A DNA stretch of 43,275 nucleotides from Grimontia marina (GTDB lineage: Bacteria > Pseudomonadota > Gammaproteobacteria > Enterobacterales > Vibrionaceae): NCBI RefSeq assembly GCF_900060185.1, contig NZ_FIZY01000042.1, positions 1 through 43,275 on the forward strand, given 5' to 3'. The translations under genes were made by a program, and so were the position numbers. The notes below the pieces were generated by a model that did not search any database, was not told the DNA's origin, and saw nothing but the letters and a program-made list of their open reading frames with translations. Shown here piece by piece: positions 32,883 to 41,321 of this stretch (position 1 is the first letter of the stretch; each line of letters begins with the position of its first letter).

Positions 32883-32897
32883 AAGCGAGTCATAAAA

Positions 32898-33179
32898 ATG
32901 GCTAAAAAACCGACTCGCATGGATGCAATGAAACAGATTATTGAGCAGGTAAAGCAGGAGCTTCCTCTCTACGAATCCGACACTTTTGTGTGCGGCCCAG
33001 AAGGTAACTGTATTGGTTGTCCAAAGAAGCTGCTGGAAATAGTGGACTCAGAACTGAGTTATTGGGAATCAGCTATGTCTCGCGGTATCACACCGCAATT
33101 CGACGAAATTCGCCGTTTTGGCAAGATGTGTAACAACGTAAGGCGTGGTTTAGTACGCAACAACATTATTGCGGCTTGA
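32898..33179 (+). CDS. Small four-cysteine protein of unknown function
   Basis: A 93-residue protein with cysteines at about 32, 38, 41 and 78 (TFVCGPEGNCIGCPKK and GKMCNNVRRG). The C-x5-C-x2-C plus distal Cys arrangement suggests an iron-sulfur or zinc site. The rest is helical and charged; no signal peptide or membrane segment. I recall similar proteins in vibrios without a function. The miniature element ends 15 bases upstream, so any promoter must lie inside that element. A recognisable ribosome site is lacking (CGAGTCATAAAA). Confidence 0.72.
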   Translation: MAKKPTRMDAMKQIIEQVKQELPLYESDTFVCGPEGNCIGCPKKLLEIVDSELSYWESAMSRGITPQFDEIRRFGKMCNNVRRGLVRNNIIAA

Positions 33180-33191
33180 TAAAGCTCGGAG

Positions 33192-33593
33192 CTAGAGGCC
33201 AAGAAGTGGCTGTTTTCTTCTCGATTGATAAGTGAACGCCGCTTCAATGCAAACCCTCAAAGCCTTATCCGGAAAAGGCTGATTTAATGGGAACGAGAGC
33301 TCACGGTTTCCAGAATAATTAAACGCCTCTGGCATCACTTCCTTCAGCGTATCAATCATCAAACTTTGGCAGTGAAAGAAAATAGAAATTGATTCTGGCG
33401 ATTTCGATTTCCAATCAAACCTCAGCGGCGTCCCGCCTTTTACAGAATAGCTAGGTTCACCCCATTTCAGACTCTCGTCGACACTAACACCGCTTTCAGC
33501 TGCGACAGCGAAAATCAGTTCCCTAAGTTGTAGTAATCTAGATTTTGTCGGCTCTGGGTAACTCTCAAACTTTGCCTTTATCTCTTCCTTCAT
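33192..33593 (-). CDS. DUF1801 domain protein
   Basis: A 133-residue protein when begun at the ATG at 33591-33593 (MKEEIKAKFESYPEPTKSRL), which has AAGGAATTC upstream; an upstream in-frame extension overlaps the yeiR terminator. The conserved core is ESLKWGEPSYSVKGGTPLRFDWK, typical of DUF1801/YdhG-like small proteins of the SRPBCC-unrelated 'KWGxPxY' group. Function unknown. It ends 12 bases from the converging small Cys protein gene with no clear terminator between. Confidence 0.82.
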   Translation of the reverse strand: MKEEIKAKFESYPEPTKSRLLQLRELIFAVAAESGVSVDESLKWGEPSYSVKGGTPLRFDWKSKSPESISIFFHCQSLMIDTLKEVMPEAFNYSGNRELSFPLNQPFPDKALRVCIEAAFTYQSRRKQPLLGL

Positions 33594-33620
33594 CACGCTG
33601 AATTCCTTTTCCGATGAAAA

Positions 33621-33646
33621 CGCCCGGCATTTAGCCGGGCGTGACA
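33621..33646 (-). terminator. Terminator of yeiR
   Basis: CGCCCGGC (33621-33628) pairs with GCCGGGCG (33634-33641), followed on the minus strand by TTTT. It lies between yeiR and the DUF1801 gene on the same strand. Confidence 0.8.
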
Positions 33647-33647
33647 A

Positions 33648-34634
33648 TTATTCTGAGATGAACGACAGCAGGATGTATTCAAGCTCGTCCCAAGGTAGCA
33701 GTTCTTTATCGATAACTTCGACGCGGGACTCAACGCCTTGCAAACTTATTGGACTGACTGTCACCATCTGGTTCACGACATTGAATGCAAACATACCGTC
33801 ATCGGTATTCATCACGGCTTTCACCCGTTCCGCATTCAAGTTCGCAAACAGACCATAGAGAGAATCGAAAGGAAAAATGATTGTCGGTTCGAACACCCAA
33901 CCACAACTGACATAGCCCTGCCCTTTGTTTTCTTTGCGACGGTATTTCTCACCCGGCTCCAGCTCAAACGGAGGCATTTCGTCATCGTCGTGTGAATGAT
34001 GGTGCCCAAACTGCGCATTACGGTCGACTCTCGGCAAGGCTAACCAGTCAGGGTTGAGTTGTCCTTGTTCAACATACCCTGATGCTAACTTCGCGATTTC
34101 AGCGCTTTTGACATAGTCATCGAACGCTTCAATGTCGGCTGGTGAACTGAGGTCGGCTTTGTTCGCCACCACCACGTCTGCCAATGCCAACTGATCGCGG
34201 AAGTTCTGGTTTTCGGTATAACGCGCATCCGCAAAGTTACGCGGATCAACCAAAGTAATCGTCGCATTCAGCTCGATATAATTTTCGTAATGCTCTGAAA
34301 GCAGCTTACCGATAATGTCTTTAGGGTGTCCCAAACCAGTTGGTTCAATCAACAATCGATCCGGATTTTGTGCCAACAGTGCGTTGATGCCGATAGCCAT
34401 GGGTAATCCCGCCACACAGCACATGCAACCACCCGGAACCTCTTTCACCATCGCGCCCTGCTCACTAAGGAAAGCTCCATCAACGCCCACTTCACCAAAC
34501 TCATTCACGAGCACAGCCCAGTTTTCATTTTCTGGTTTTTGTTTGAGCAGATTGAGAATGGCGGTTGTCTTACCTACACCGAGGAAACCGGTGATGATAT
34601 TGGTCGGGACTTTTTTAGTTAACTTGTCGGCCAT
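33648..34634 (-). CDS. yeiR: COG0523 zinc-binding GTPase, YeiR-like
   Basis: The protein is 328 residues from the ATG at 34632-34634 (MADKLTKKVPTNIITGFLGVGKTT), the same length I recall for E. coli YeiR; the longer frame upstream is not supported and AGGAACC precedes this start. Motifs: Walker A GFLGVGKT (16-23), C70-M-C72-C73 metal motif (GGCMCCV), and NKAD for guanine. A His/Asp-rich loop (GHHHSHDDDE) near 207 may buffer zinc. COG0523 GTPases deliver or store metals, mainly zinc. I saw no convincing Zur box upstream. Divergent from tldD. Confidence 0.88.
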   Translation of the reverse strand: MADKLTKKVPTNIITGFLGVGKTTAILNLLKQKPENENWAVLVNEFGEVGVDGAFLSEQGAMVKEVPGGCMCCVAGLPMAIGINALLAQNPDRLLIEPTGLGHPKDIIGKLLSEHYENYIELNATITLVDPRNFADARYTENQNFRDQLALADVVVANKADLSSPADIEAFDDYVKSAEIAKLASGYVEQGQLNPDWLALPRVDRNAQFGHHHSHDDDEMPPFELEPGEKYRRKENKGQGYVSCGWVFEPTIIFPFDSLYGLFANLNAERVKAVMNTDDGMFAFNVVNQMVTVSPISLQGVESRVEVIDKELLPWDELEYILLSFISE

Positions 34635-34856
34635 GAAGGTTCCTATCAGTACGCTGATCATTGTCAGGCTCAGCAGTGTATCAACCCCGTGCAGATACGA
34701 AAGTACAATTTCTACATTACGTAAATGTTTTGAATGAATTTTAATCAAACAGTCTGCACCTATATCACTAAAAGGCACACACGATTGGTGCTCTGCTTGC
34801 AAGCTGTTAATCTCAAAGTAACAAATGAGGAAACTGACTCTATTTAGGAGGAAGGA

Positions 34857-36242
34857 ATGTTAAATACCAGCACTGCCAAAGCAGTGATTGACCACGCTCT
34901 GTTCTTGGGCGCGGATTTTGCGGAGTTGTTCGTTGAACGACAGCATTCAGGAAGCGTAGAGTTACTTTCCGGTGAAGTTGATAAAGTGAATTCGGGTATC
35001 GACTTCGGTATCGGTATTCGTCTTTTTTTTGGTCACAAAGTGCTTTACGGCTATACCAACAGTTTGGACGAAGAAAAACTTAAGCAGGTTACTTCCCTGC
35101 TCTGCGCAAAAGATAAACGTGACCAAATCGCAAAAGCCGGCGCATTGAACTTCACCCAACATGATGATCGCCATCCGGTGAGCATGCCTTTCTCGGCAAA
35201 CAACCATGTCGAAGAGAAAATTGCGTTTCTCAGACGTGTCGATGCGAAAGCCCGGTCGCAGAGCGATAAAATCTCTCAAATCATTGGTCGTATCGCCCAA
35301 CGCGAGCAGCAGATAGAAATCTTCAACTCTACCGGTCTGCACGTTCTAGATACCCGCCACTATACCCGTATCGCCTCCTCTGTTGTTGCCACACATGGTA
35401 ACGAGCAATCTACCGGTTACGAAGCGCCGGGTATGCTTTCTGGCTGGGAGTTCAACTCTCATGTTGATCCAGAGGAGCTTGGCGAGGTAGCCGCAAAGCA
35501 AGCATTGATTAAACTCGGTGCAGATGCTTGTCCATCCGGTGAAATGCCGGTTGTGATTGGTAATGGTTTTGGCGGTGTGATTTTCCACGAGGCATGTGGC
35601 CACTTGTTGGAGACCACTGCTGTCGCCAAGAAGGCATCTGTCTTCTACGACAAAATGGGTGAAATGATTGCCCATCCTGCTGTTAGCGCGGTTGATGATG
35701 GCTTAATGACAAACGAATGGGGCTCCATCAATATTGATGATGAAGGCATGGAAACCCAGCACACCCAACTGATTAAGGACGGCAAGCTCACAAGCTTTAT
35801 GGTCGACCACATGGGCAGCTTGAAAACCGGATTCGAACGCACGGGATCTGGTAGACGAGAGTCCTATAAATATGCCCCAACCTCCCGTATGCGTAACACA
35901 TTCATTGAACCGGGTGACGCGTCATTCGATGACATGATAAGCGGTGTGGAACGTGGTATCTACGCTAAGAAAATGGGCGGTGGCTCGGTTCAACCGGGTA
36001 CTGGTGAATTTAATTTTGCGGTTCAGGAAGCGTATTTGATTGAAGACGGTAAAGTGACCAAGCCGCTTAAATCCGCCACGCTAATAAGCACTGGTCCTAA
36101 AGTGCTTAAAGAAATCAGCATGGTGGGTAAAGATTTTGCACTTGCTGCTGGCATGTGTGGTTCGGTCAGTGGTTCAGTACCCACCACCGTCGGACAACCA
36201 GCACTTAAAGTCGACAACATTCTGGTAGGAGGCGGTAACTAA
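34857..36242 (+). CDS. TldD-family metalloprotease subunit
   Basis: The 461-residue protein is a TldD homologue: the zinc motif H244-E245-A-C-G-H249 in GVIFHEACGHLLE, and a late Cys in AAGMCGSVSG that can complete the site. TldD and TldE form a heterodimeric protease that cuts unfolded peptides in a chamber (E. coli: CcdA and microcin B17 leader). At 461 residues it is shorter than canonical TldD (481), and the N-terminal domain differs, so it is probably a paralogue rather than the housekeeping copy. Strong AGGAGGA ribosome site; its stop overlaps the next start by one base. Confidence 0.92.
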   Translation: MLNTSTAKAVIDHALFLGADFAELFVERQHSGSVELLSGEVDKVNSGIDFGIGIRLFFGHKVLYGYTNSLDEEKLKQVTSLLCAKDKRDQIAKAGALNFTQHDDRHPVSMPFSANNHVEEKIAFLRRVDAKARSQSDKISQIIGRIAQREQQIEIFNSTGLHVLDTRHYTRIASSVVATHGNEQSTGYEAPGMLSGWEFNSHVDPEELGEVAAKQALIKLGADACPSGEMPVVIGNGFGGVIFHEACGHLLETTAVAKKASVFYDKMGEMIAHPAVSAVDDGLMTNEWGSINIDDEGMETQHTQLIKDGKLTSFMVDHMGSLKTGFERTGSGRRESYKYAPTSRMRNTFIEPGDASFDDMISGVERGIYAKKMGGGSVQPGTGEFNFAVQEAYLIEDGKVTKPLKSATLISTGPKVLKEISMVGKDFALAAGMCGSVSGSVPTTVGQPALKVDNILVGGGN

Positions 36243-37585
36243 TGAGCGAGCAAAAAACATTAGAAAACGCCGTCGAGCAGGTGCTAGAACTGGCACAGAA
36301 AAGTGGTGCGCAGGCCGATGTCATCGCATCTAGCAGCGAGAGTTTTAGCCTGAAAGCTGACCAAGGCGAACTTTCAGAATATAAAGTCACCGCAAGTCAG
36401 GTCATCGGCGTCCGAGTGATAAAAGATGAGCATGTCGCCATCAGCTACTCTGAATCACTCGAGCCAGAAAATTTGGCGCAAATGATCGATCAGGCGCTGA
36501 CCAACGCCAGCTTTACCAAGAAAGATCCTCTCCAAAAAATTCAAGCTGAAGGACTGAACATCAGCACGAAATACCCGGAGATTTACCAACAAGACGACGC
36601 GACGCCAGAACAGAAGATTGAGCTGGCTTTGTCGCTTGAAGGGAAGATCCGTGAAAAACCATTGGCAAAAGGCGCGCCTTACAATGGTTACAGTGAGAGT
36701 AGCGGCATCACGCTGTTAGGCAATACCTTGGAAACACGCTGTTTCCACCAATCTCGTTCGCTGAGCTGTTACACCGCCGCGTTAATTGACCACAATGATA
36801 AGCAAGCTATGCATGTCGCTGCGTCTGTAGCACGAACCTTCGATGGCTTGACGCCAGAGAAAGTCATCAACGATGCCTATGACATGGCAGAAGCACTGCT
36901 GGAAGGCACGCCGATTGCGACTGGCCAATACTCGGTGATTTTCGAGCAAGAAAGTCTAAACGAAGTACTGGGTGCTTTTGGCAGCGTATTCTCCGGTGAA
37001 TCGGCAAAACGTGGAATTAACCCCTGGCGTGACAAGATTGGCCAGCAAGTAGCAAGTCCACTGCTGAGTTTCAGGGATGTGGCATACATGCCTGGCGGCC
37101 ATGCTATTAAGTCATTCGATGGCGAAGGCTTCGAAACAGGTGACACGCCGCTTATCGAGAATGGCGAGCTGGTTGGCCTGTTACACAACTCGGCGACAGC
37201 GGCACATTTCGGAGTTGCACACACTGCCAACGCAGGGCGCTCGCCAAAAGGTACCTTGAGCGTCAGTTCGCGACATGATGTCATTGGGGCAGGCACCAGC
37301 AGTGAAGCAGAAGTCACGGCAGGTGAATACCTTGAGCTGATTGACTTGCAGGGTGTCCATTCCGGAGCAGACGCTATCAGCGGTGATTTTTCATTTGGTG
37401 CCAGCGGCTTCCTGTGCCGCGATGGCAAGCGAATCCAGCCAGTACGGGGCATCACTGTCGCGGGTAACTTCTACACCATGATCAAAGAAATTGAAGCGGT
37501 AGGTAACACCGTACTACCAAACTATGCTGGACAGTTCTACTCTCCGCTTATCCGTTTCGCACGATTAAACATCGCAGGTAAATAA
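36242..37585 (+). CDS. TldE/PmbA-family subunit
   Basis: The 447-residue protein has the PmbA/TldE fold, lacking the HExxxH site: ADQGELSEYKVTASQVIGVRVI at the start, then SPLLSFRDVAYMPGGHAIKSFDGEGFET, LLHNSATAAHFG, and the C-terminal ISGDFSFGASGFLCRDG...ITVAGNFYTMIKEIEAVGN. It is the partner of the TldD at 34857 (overlap TAATG). No RiPP precursor or toxin-antitoxin gene is visible next to the pair, so the substrate is unknown. A terminator follows at 37599. Confidence 0.92.
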   Translation: MSEQKTLENAVEQVLELAQKSGAQADVIASSSESFSLKADQGELSEYKVTASQVIGVRVIKDEHVAISYSESLEPENLAQMIDQALTNASFTKKDPLQKIQAEGLNISTKYPEIYQQDDATPEQKIELALSLEGKIREKPLAKGAPYNGYSESSGITLLGNTLETRCFHQSRSLSCYTAALIDHNDKQAMHVAASVARTFDGLTPEKVINDAYDMAEALLEGTPIATGQYSVIFEQESLNEVLGAFGSVFSGESAKRGINPWRDKIGQQVASPLLSFRDVAYMPGGHAIKSFDGEGFETGDTPLIENGELVGLLHNSATAAHFGVAHTANAGRSPKGTLSVSSRHDVIGAGTSSEAEVTAGEYLELIDLQGVHSGADAISGDFSFGASGFLCRDGKRIQPVRGITVAGNFYTMIKEIEAVGNTVLPNYAGQFYSPLIRFARLNIAGK

Positions 37586-37598
37586 CTCATCTACACTG

Positions 37599-37630
37599 AA
37601 AGAGTCCTGATTTAAGGACTCTTTTTTCTT
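37599..37630 (+). terminator. Terminator of the tldD/tldE-like operon
   Basis: AAAGAGTCCT (37599-37608) pairs with AGGACTCTTT (37615-37624) around GATTTA, followed by a T-run. Confidence 0.9.
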
Positions 37631-37641
37631 GGAGATTTTAC

Positions 37642-38148
37642 ATGCCACAACCGCTCCTCATCACGCCTCGCTTGACACTACGGAACCTTAACGAAAACGA
37701 TGCTAGTTTCATCAACCGCCTCTACAATACTGAAGGTTTTCTTCATTTTGTGGGAGATAAAAATATTCGCTCTACTATTGATGCCGCGGTGTATCTTCGA
37801 TCAACATTATTGCCAATGCATAAAACACCAATGATGGGTTTATTGGCAGTAGAACTAAAAAATACTGAAGATCCCATTGGAGTGTGTGGGCTGATAGATA
37901 GAGACTCTCTTGATGGCATTGATTTAGGGTTTGGCTTTTTCCCTGAGTTTCAAGGGCAAGGATATGCAAGAGAAGCCGCAACTGCAGTGTTAGACATGGC
38001 CAAAAAGTCACTTGATTTGGCAGAAGTGGTGGCGATAACACTTGAAACGAACATAGGATGTTTGAATTTGCTGGAGTCCCTAGGGTTCCAAAAAACCGAG
38101 GCTGAAAATCCTGAGCCCGAAGTCATGTTATTAAAGCTGGAACTATAG
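37642..38148 (+). CDS. GNAT-family acetyltransferase, RimJ/RimL-like
   Basis: A 168-residue protein with the RimJ/RimL start LLITPRLTLRNLNENDASFI, the acetyl-CoA loop FFPEFQGQGYAREAATAVL and the motif LETNIGCLNLLESLGFQKT. Such enzymes acetylate protein N-termini or amino groups of small molecules; the target is unknown. Ribosome site GGAG lies before the ATG. Its stop overlaps the converging NYN-domain gene by 6 bases. Confidence 0.87.
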   Translation: MPQPLLITPRLTLRNLNENDASFINRLYNTEGFLHFVGDKNIRSTIDAAVYLRSTLLPMHKTPMMGLLAVELKNTEDPIGVCGLIDRDSLDGIDLGFGFFPEFQGQGYAREAATAVLDMAKKSLDLAEVVAITLETNIGCLNLLESLGFQKTEAENPEPEVMLLKLEL

Positions 38149-38616
38149 CAACAGGTCGTCTTCAATACGCATAAAGCAATCAACGCTGTTTATCAACGAA
38201 TTAGCTGTCAGCATAGGCACTCCAAACACAATCGCCTCCTTGCCATAACGGATACGTACTTTATCCATCAGTAAATCAAAGTCGCCATCACCAGAAAGTA
38301 AAATCACCGCATCAACTTCTGGCGCCATTTCCATCACATCAATAGCAATACCGACGTCCCAGTCACCTTTGGAGCTACCATCACTGCGTTGAATAAAAGG
38401 CTTAAGCTTTACTTCAAAACCGATATGGCGAAGTGCATCCTGAAACTTGATTTGCTGATCGTCATCTCGGCGGATGGCATACGCGTTAGCAACTACCACT
38501 TCTCCCATTTCCTGAAGCTGTTGCCAGAGTTTTCGATAGTTAAACTGTCGACCATAGGCTTGACGGGTGGTGTAATAAATGTTTTGAACATCTGCGAATA
38601 CAGCAATTTTCTTCAA
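38143..38616 (-). CDS. NYN-domain (LabA/DUF88-like) putative nuclease
   Basis: The protein is an NYN/PIN-like domain: KKIAVFADVQNIYYT with the first acidic residue, DWDVGIAIDVMEMAPEVDAVILLSGDGDFDLLMDKVR with the acidic cluster, and a C-terminal AIVFGVP strand. These proteins are metal-dependent RNases or RNA-binding factors. I place the start at a TTG (38614-38616, product MKKIAVFADVQN), which matches the family's usual beginning and has GGAA upstream; a GTG at 38659-38661 in the same frame would add 15 residues with no homology. Length about 157 residues. It stands alone. Confidence 0.82.
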   Translation of the reverse strand: MKKIAVFADVQNIYYTTRQAYGRQFNYRKLWQQLQEMGEVVVANAYAIRRDDDQQIKFQDALRHIGFEVKLKPFIQRSDGSSKGDWDVGIAIDVMEMAPEVDAVILLSGDGDFDLLMDKVRIRYGKEAIVFGVPMLTANSLINSVDCFMRIEDDLLL

Positions 38617-38677
38617 GGGAAGTTCCGGTGTGCTTATTGAAGGACAAGAGGAGAATAACACACCGGGATAATAATAT

Positions 38678-39061
38678 TTACAATATACCTAGATATAGCG
38701 ACCAGAGTGCTGAAGATATCAAAACGCTAAAGGTCAGAAACATACCGTAAACACGGAATGCCAAAGGTTCACTGGGTTGACTCACCGCATAAGCATGAAG
38801 CAACCGCCCGATCAGCAACAAAGCACCCAGAATATGGAGGTATTGGCTTCCCTGGTCTAATTGGAGTTCCACCATAAGCATGAGTATCAAGGCAAACGGT
38901 ACATACTCTGCAAAATTACCATGTGCACGAATCGCCTTTCTCAGTAGCTTTTCATCACCATCACCCAAAGCCACTTTATAGCCGTGCCGAAACTTAACTA
39001 CCCTCAACGCCAGGAAGATAAACACTAGACAAAGTAGCGCAGCATAAATAGGTGTAATCAT
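38678..39061 (-). CDS. MAPEG-family membrane protein
   Basis: A 127-residue protein with four hydrophobic segments (about 4-22, 52-66, 76-92 and 103-125) and the MAPEG signature RAHGNFAEYVPFALILM. MAPEG proteins are glutathione-dependent membrane transferases/peroxidases in eukaryotes; bacterial ones are often YecN-like without assigned substrates. The gene precedes the NYN gene on the same strand, separated by about 16-60 bases, and could be co-transcribed with it. Confidence 0.88.
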   Translation of the reverse strand: MITPIYAALLCLVFIFLALRVVKFRHGYKVALGDGDEKLLRKAIRAHGNFAEYVPFALILMLMVELQLDQGSQYLHILGALLLIGRLLHAYAVSQPSEPLAFRVYGMFLTFSVLISSALWSLYLGIL

Positions 39062-39117
39062 AAGTTTCTCTTACCAGCGATTTTCTACCCAATCAACTTC
39101 AGCTATTTGGGTAGACG

Positions 39118-39972
39118 TTAATTGAGCGACCGAGCCACGTCAGAAAATGCTTCTTTCAATGATTCGCTTTTCAGCACACGCCCATGACCCAACCCTTCCG
39201 TTTCCACCAAGGTCACATGATCATAGATGGTCGCTTCTTTTGACACTTCAAATGGCGCAAAACGGTCACCTTTGTCATGAACGATCACGACCGGAGATTG
39301 GCGTTTACCCAGCTTAACGAATGGATCGATATCTTCGATACGGACATTGTATTCACGCCCGACTGATGCAATCACCTCCTTGAACAGTTTAATTGAGTAA
39401 CCAGACGCTTCAATGGTACCGAATAGATTGTCCCAGTACTTGAGAACAGGCGCGACCAGAATAATTGGCTTACCTTGCAGCGCTGGATGCTCGCTTTCCA
39501 GTAATGTTGAACCTCCCATGGAGTGGGCTAACACACCTTCAATCGTTTCCTGCTGGTTGAGAATACCGTCCAAGGCATTCAGGAAGGCGGGAATACTCCC
39601 TTCTTTGCCCTCACTTTTTCCATGGCCTGGGTGGTCATATGCAAGTGCGGTATAACCTACCTCAGCGATGTATTCCATCAATGGAAAGAACTGGTTTGAA
39701 GAACCAGACCAACCGTGTGTCAGCACCCAGGTTGGCCCAGAACCCAACTTATAAGTCATCATGTTGCCTTGCGCTGTTGATGTGGTTTCAACCACCATTC
39801 CTTCCGGCATAGGATTACTTTCTCGTCCTTTCGCCGGCGTTAAAAACAAACGACGCGCTGTTTTTACGGCTTGCTTCGGCGCAATTTTGTAATGAAGCCG
39901 ACTGGCTACGCTCAATGCTCCACGTCTAAAACTGAACCGGTTGTTATTGCCAAAGTAGATTTTGCTACTCAT
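39118..39972 (-). CDS. Alpha/beta hydrolase
   Basis: A 284-residue alpha/beta hydrolase: oxyanion strand WVLTHGWSGSS (HGW), nucleophile S151 in LAHSMGGST, probable acid D236 (HDKGDRFAP) and H263 in GLGHGRVL. No signal peptide is evident. Substrate unknown; homologues act on esters or lipids. It has its own promoter region with a palindromic operator (39989-40007) matching the one in front of the adjacent tetR gene, so it is probably the regulated target of that repressor. Ribosome site GAGGAG lies before the ATG. Confidence 0.88.
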   Translation of the reverse strand: MSSKIYFGNNNRFSFRRGALSVASRLHYKIAPKQAVKTARRLFLTPAKGRESNPMPEGMVVETTSTAQGNMMTYKLGSGPTWVLTHGWSGSSNQFFPLMEYIAEVGYTALAYDHPGHGKSEGKEGSIPAFLNALDGILNQQETIEGVLAHSMGGSTLLESEHPALQGKPIILVAPVLKYWDNLFGTIEASGYSIKLFKEVIASVGREYNVRIEDIDPFVKLGKRQSPVVIVHDKGDRFAPFEVSKEATIYDHVTLVETEGLGHGRVLKSESLKEAFSDVARSLN

Positions 39973-39988
39973 GGATGCTCCTCAATTT

Positions 39989-40007
39989 TTAGAACGGTCG
40001 TGCTATT
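39989..40007. promoter_or_regulatory. Operator upstream of the alpha/beta hydrolase gene
   Basis: On the minus strand this reads AATAGCACGACCGTTCTAA, matching the site at 40675-40693 at 17 of 19 positions. It lies 17-35 bases upstream of the hydrolase start codon. Confidence 0.65.
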
Positions 40008-40020
40008 TGTATTCAAAGAA

Positions 40021-40047
40021 AAAGCAGACTGGGTATTCGTCTGCTTT
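40021..40047 (-). terminator. Terminator of the tetR-like gene
   Basis: AAAGCAGAC (40021-40029) pairs with GTCTGCTTT (40039-40047), followed by a T-rich run on the minus strand. Confidence 0.78.
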
Positions 40048-40054
40048 CCGCTAG

Positions 40055-40645
40055 TTATTTTCGGACTTTATTGAACAGGCCATCGATCCCCGTCCAAAAC
40101 TTCTGCGCCCCTTGAGATTCTAACTTCAGTGTTCTGAATAGATGGCTACTCAGGTACAAACCGTAAAGCTCATAAACAGCTTGCCAACAGTCCAATTCTT
40201 CACGAAACTCGCCGGATTCAATGCCTTTTTCGAACTGAATATGCAGATAGCTCAGCCACTTTTTGATTGTTCCTTCCAATGCCTGTTGCATCGGGTCTTC
40301 GTCATCATGGCTTTCACGCCAGGCATCAAGAAACATACAACTTCCCTGAAATGAGCTGTTCCAGGTTAACCAGTTATCCAGCATATGGCGGATCTTCGCT
40401 TCGATGCTTGGGTGTGATGCTTCCCGGCAAGGGACGATGATACGAGCAGCAAAACACTCACCGGCAAACATCACCACTGCAGCTTGAAGATTACTGCGCG
40501 AGTTAAAATGCGCAAACAGCCCACTTTTGGACATACCGACCCGCTTAGCAAGTTCTCCAATGGTGAGGCTCTCCAACCCTTCCTGACTCGCCATTTCAAA
40601 GGCGACGTTCAGTATCTGTTCCCGCGTCTGTTTTTTTTTGCTCAT
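40055..40645 (-). CDS. TetR-family regulator
   Basis: A 196-residue TetR protein: HTH in residues 8-55 (REQILNVAFEMASQEGLESLTIGELAKRVGMSKSGLFAHF), then a C-terminal ligand domain of the TetR_C 'SCMFLDAW' type. It is upstream of the alpha/beta hydrolase on the same strand, but a terminator between them and separate operator sites imply two transcripts. It probably represses itself and the hydrolase gene, with the signal possibly a lipid or ester; this is inference from the paired operators. Confidence 0.9.
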   Translation of the reverse strand: MSKKKQTREQILNVAFEMASQEGLESLTIGELAKRVGMSKSGLFAHFNSRSNLQAAVVMFAGECFAARIIVPCREASHPSIEAKIRHMLDNWLTWNSSFQGSCMFLDAWRESHDDEDPMQQALEGTIKKWLSYLHIQFEKGIESGEFREELDCWQAVYELYGLYLSSHLFRTLKLESQGAQKFWTGIDGLFNKVRK

Positions 40646-40674
40646 TCTACAATTCTCAAACTTCTAAAATTAAA

Positions 40675-40693
40675 AATAGCACGAACGTTCGAA
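40675..40693. promoter_or_regulatory. Operator upstream of the tetR-like gene
   Basis: AATAGCACGAACGTTCGAA contains the perfect palindrome CGAACGTTCG and matches the hydrolase site (39989-40007). It lies 30-48 bases upstream of the tetR start. Confidence 0.65.
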
Positions 40694-40772
40694 TTATCAA
40701 TTACTGATAGCACTGGTCAGAGTAGTCTGTTAAACCATACTCTTATGGCAGTTTCCCTCGGAGCACATCCAT

Positions 40773-41321
40773 TTAAACACCTTCTTTGCATTCATTGGCA
40801 GTCTCAATCCACTTACTCAAAACAACAGTATCCCATTTGCGATCGGCGAACAGCACGCCTCCTACTCTGTATTCTATTTCCACCATTCCCATTTTCTTAC
40901 ATAGGCGAATCGCCGCTTTGTTCGCTGCAAGCGTCTCAGCATAAAGCAAGTTAATGCCAAGATATTTAACGCCAAATGACAACAGCGAGATCATAGCTTC
41001 CTCAGCCAGACCCGAGTGATGAAACTGACGTCTAAATCCACAACCCACTGAGGCTTTTCCTTCCGACTCAAGTCTAAGCCCTGCTGTTCCGATAAACTCG
41101 CCAGTATTCCTATCACATACCGCTAACTGAAAGTGAGTACGCGGAATGGCTGTAGCCTGCTCTTGAAATAAGTGCACCAAAAATGCTGCCTTTTCCATAC
41201 TCACATCTTCCGCAGAATAGAATCGCCGATACTTTTCATCCTGTGTCATACAGAAATAAGACGATAAGTCTTCTGGACGGAAGTCACGCAGCGTTAATCT
41301 TGTAGTGATCAGTTCAAACAT
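40773..41321 (-). CDS. GNAT-family acetyltransferase, RimJ/RimL-like
   Basis: A 182-residue protein with the N-terminal FELITTRLTLRDFRPEDLSSY, the central GEFIGTAGLRLESEGKASVGCGFRRQFHHSGLAEEAMISLL (acetyl-CoA loop) and AETLAANKAAIRLCKKMGMVEIEYR. It is the third or fourth GNAT enzyme in the window and not close in sequence to the others. The acetyl-CoA loop is altered: Q-F-H-H-S-G-L-A instead of Q-G-x-G-x-A, an oddity also found in other members of this subgroup. Substrate unknown. Confidence 0.85.
   Translation of the reverse strand: MFELITTRLTLRDFRPEDLSSYFCMTQDEKYRRFYSAEDVSMEKAAFLVHLFQEQATAIPRTHFQLAVCDRNTGEFIGTAGLRLESEGKASVGCGFRRQFHHSGLAEEAMISLLSFGVKYLGINLLYAETLAANKAAIRLCKKMGMVEIEYRVGGVLFADRKWDTVVLSKWIETANECKEGV

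Noticed and set aside
34635-34802. 56-residue N-terminal extension of YeiR
   Set aside because: The GTPase begins at MADKLTKK with a ribosome site directly upstream; the extension has no homology and overlaps the promoter region toward tldD.
34857-37585. TldD/TldE as part of a RiPP gene cluster
   Set aside because: No modification enzyme, transporter or short precursor gene is present beside the pair.
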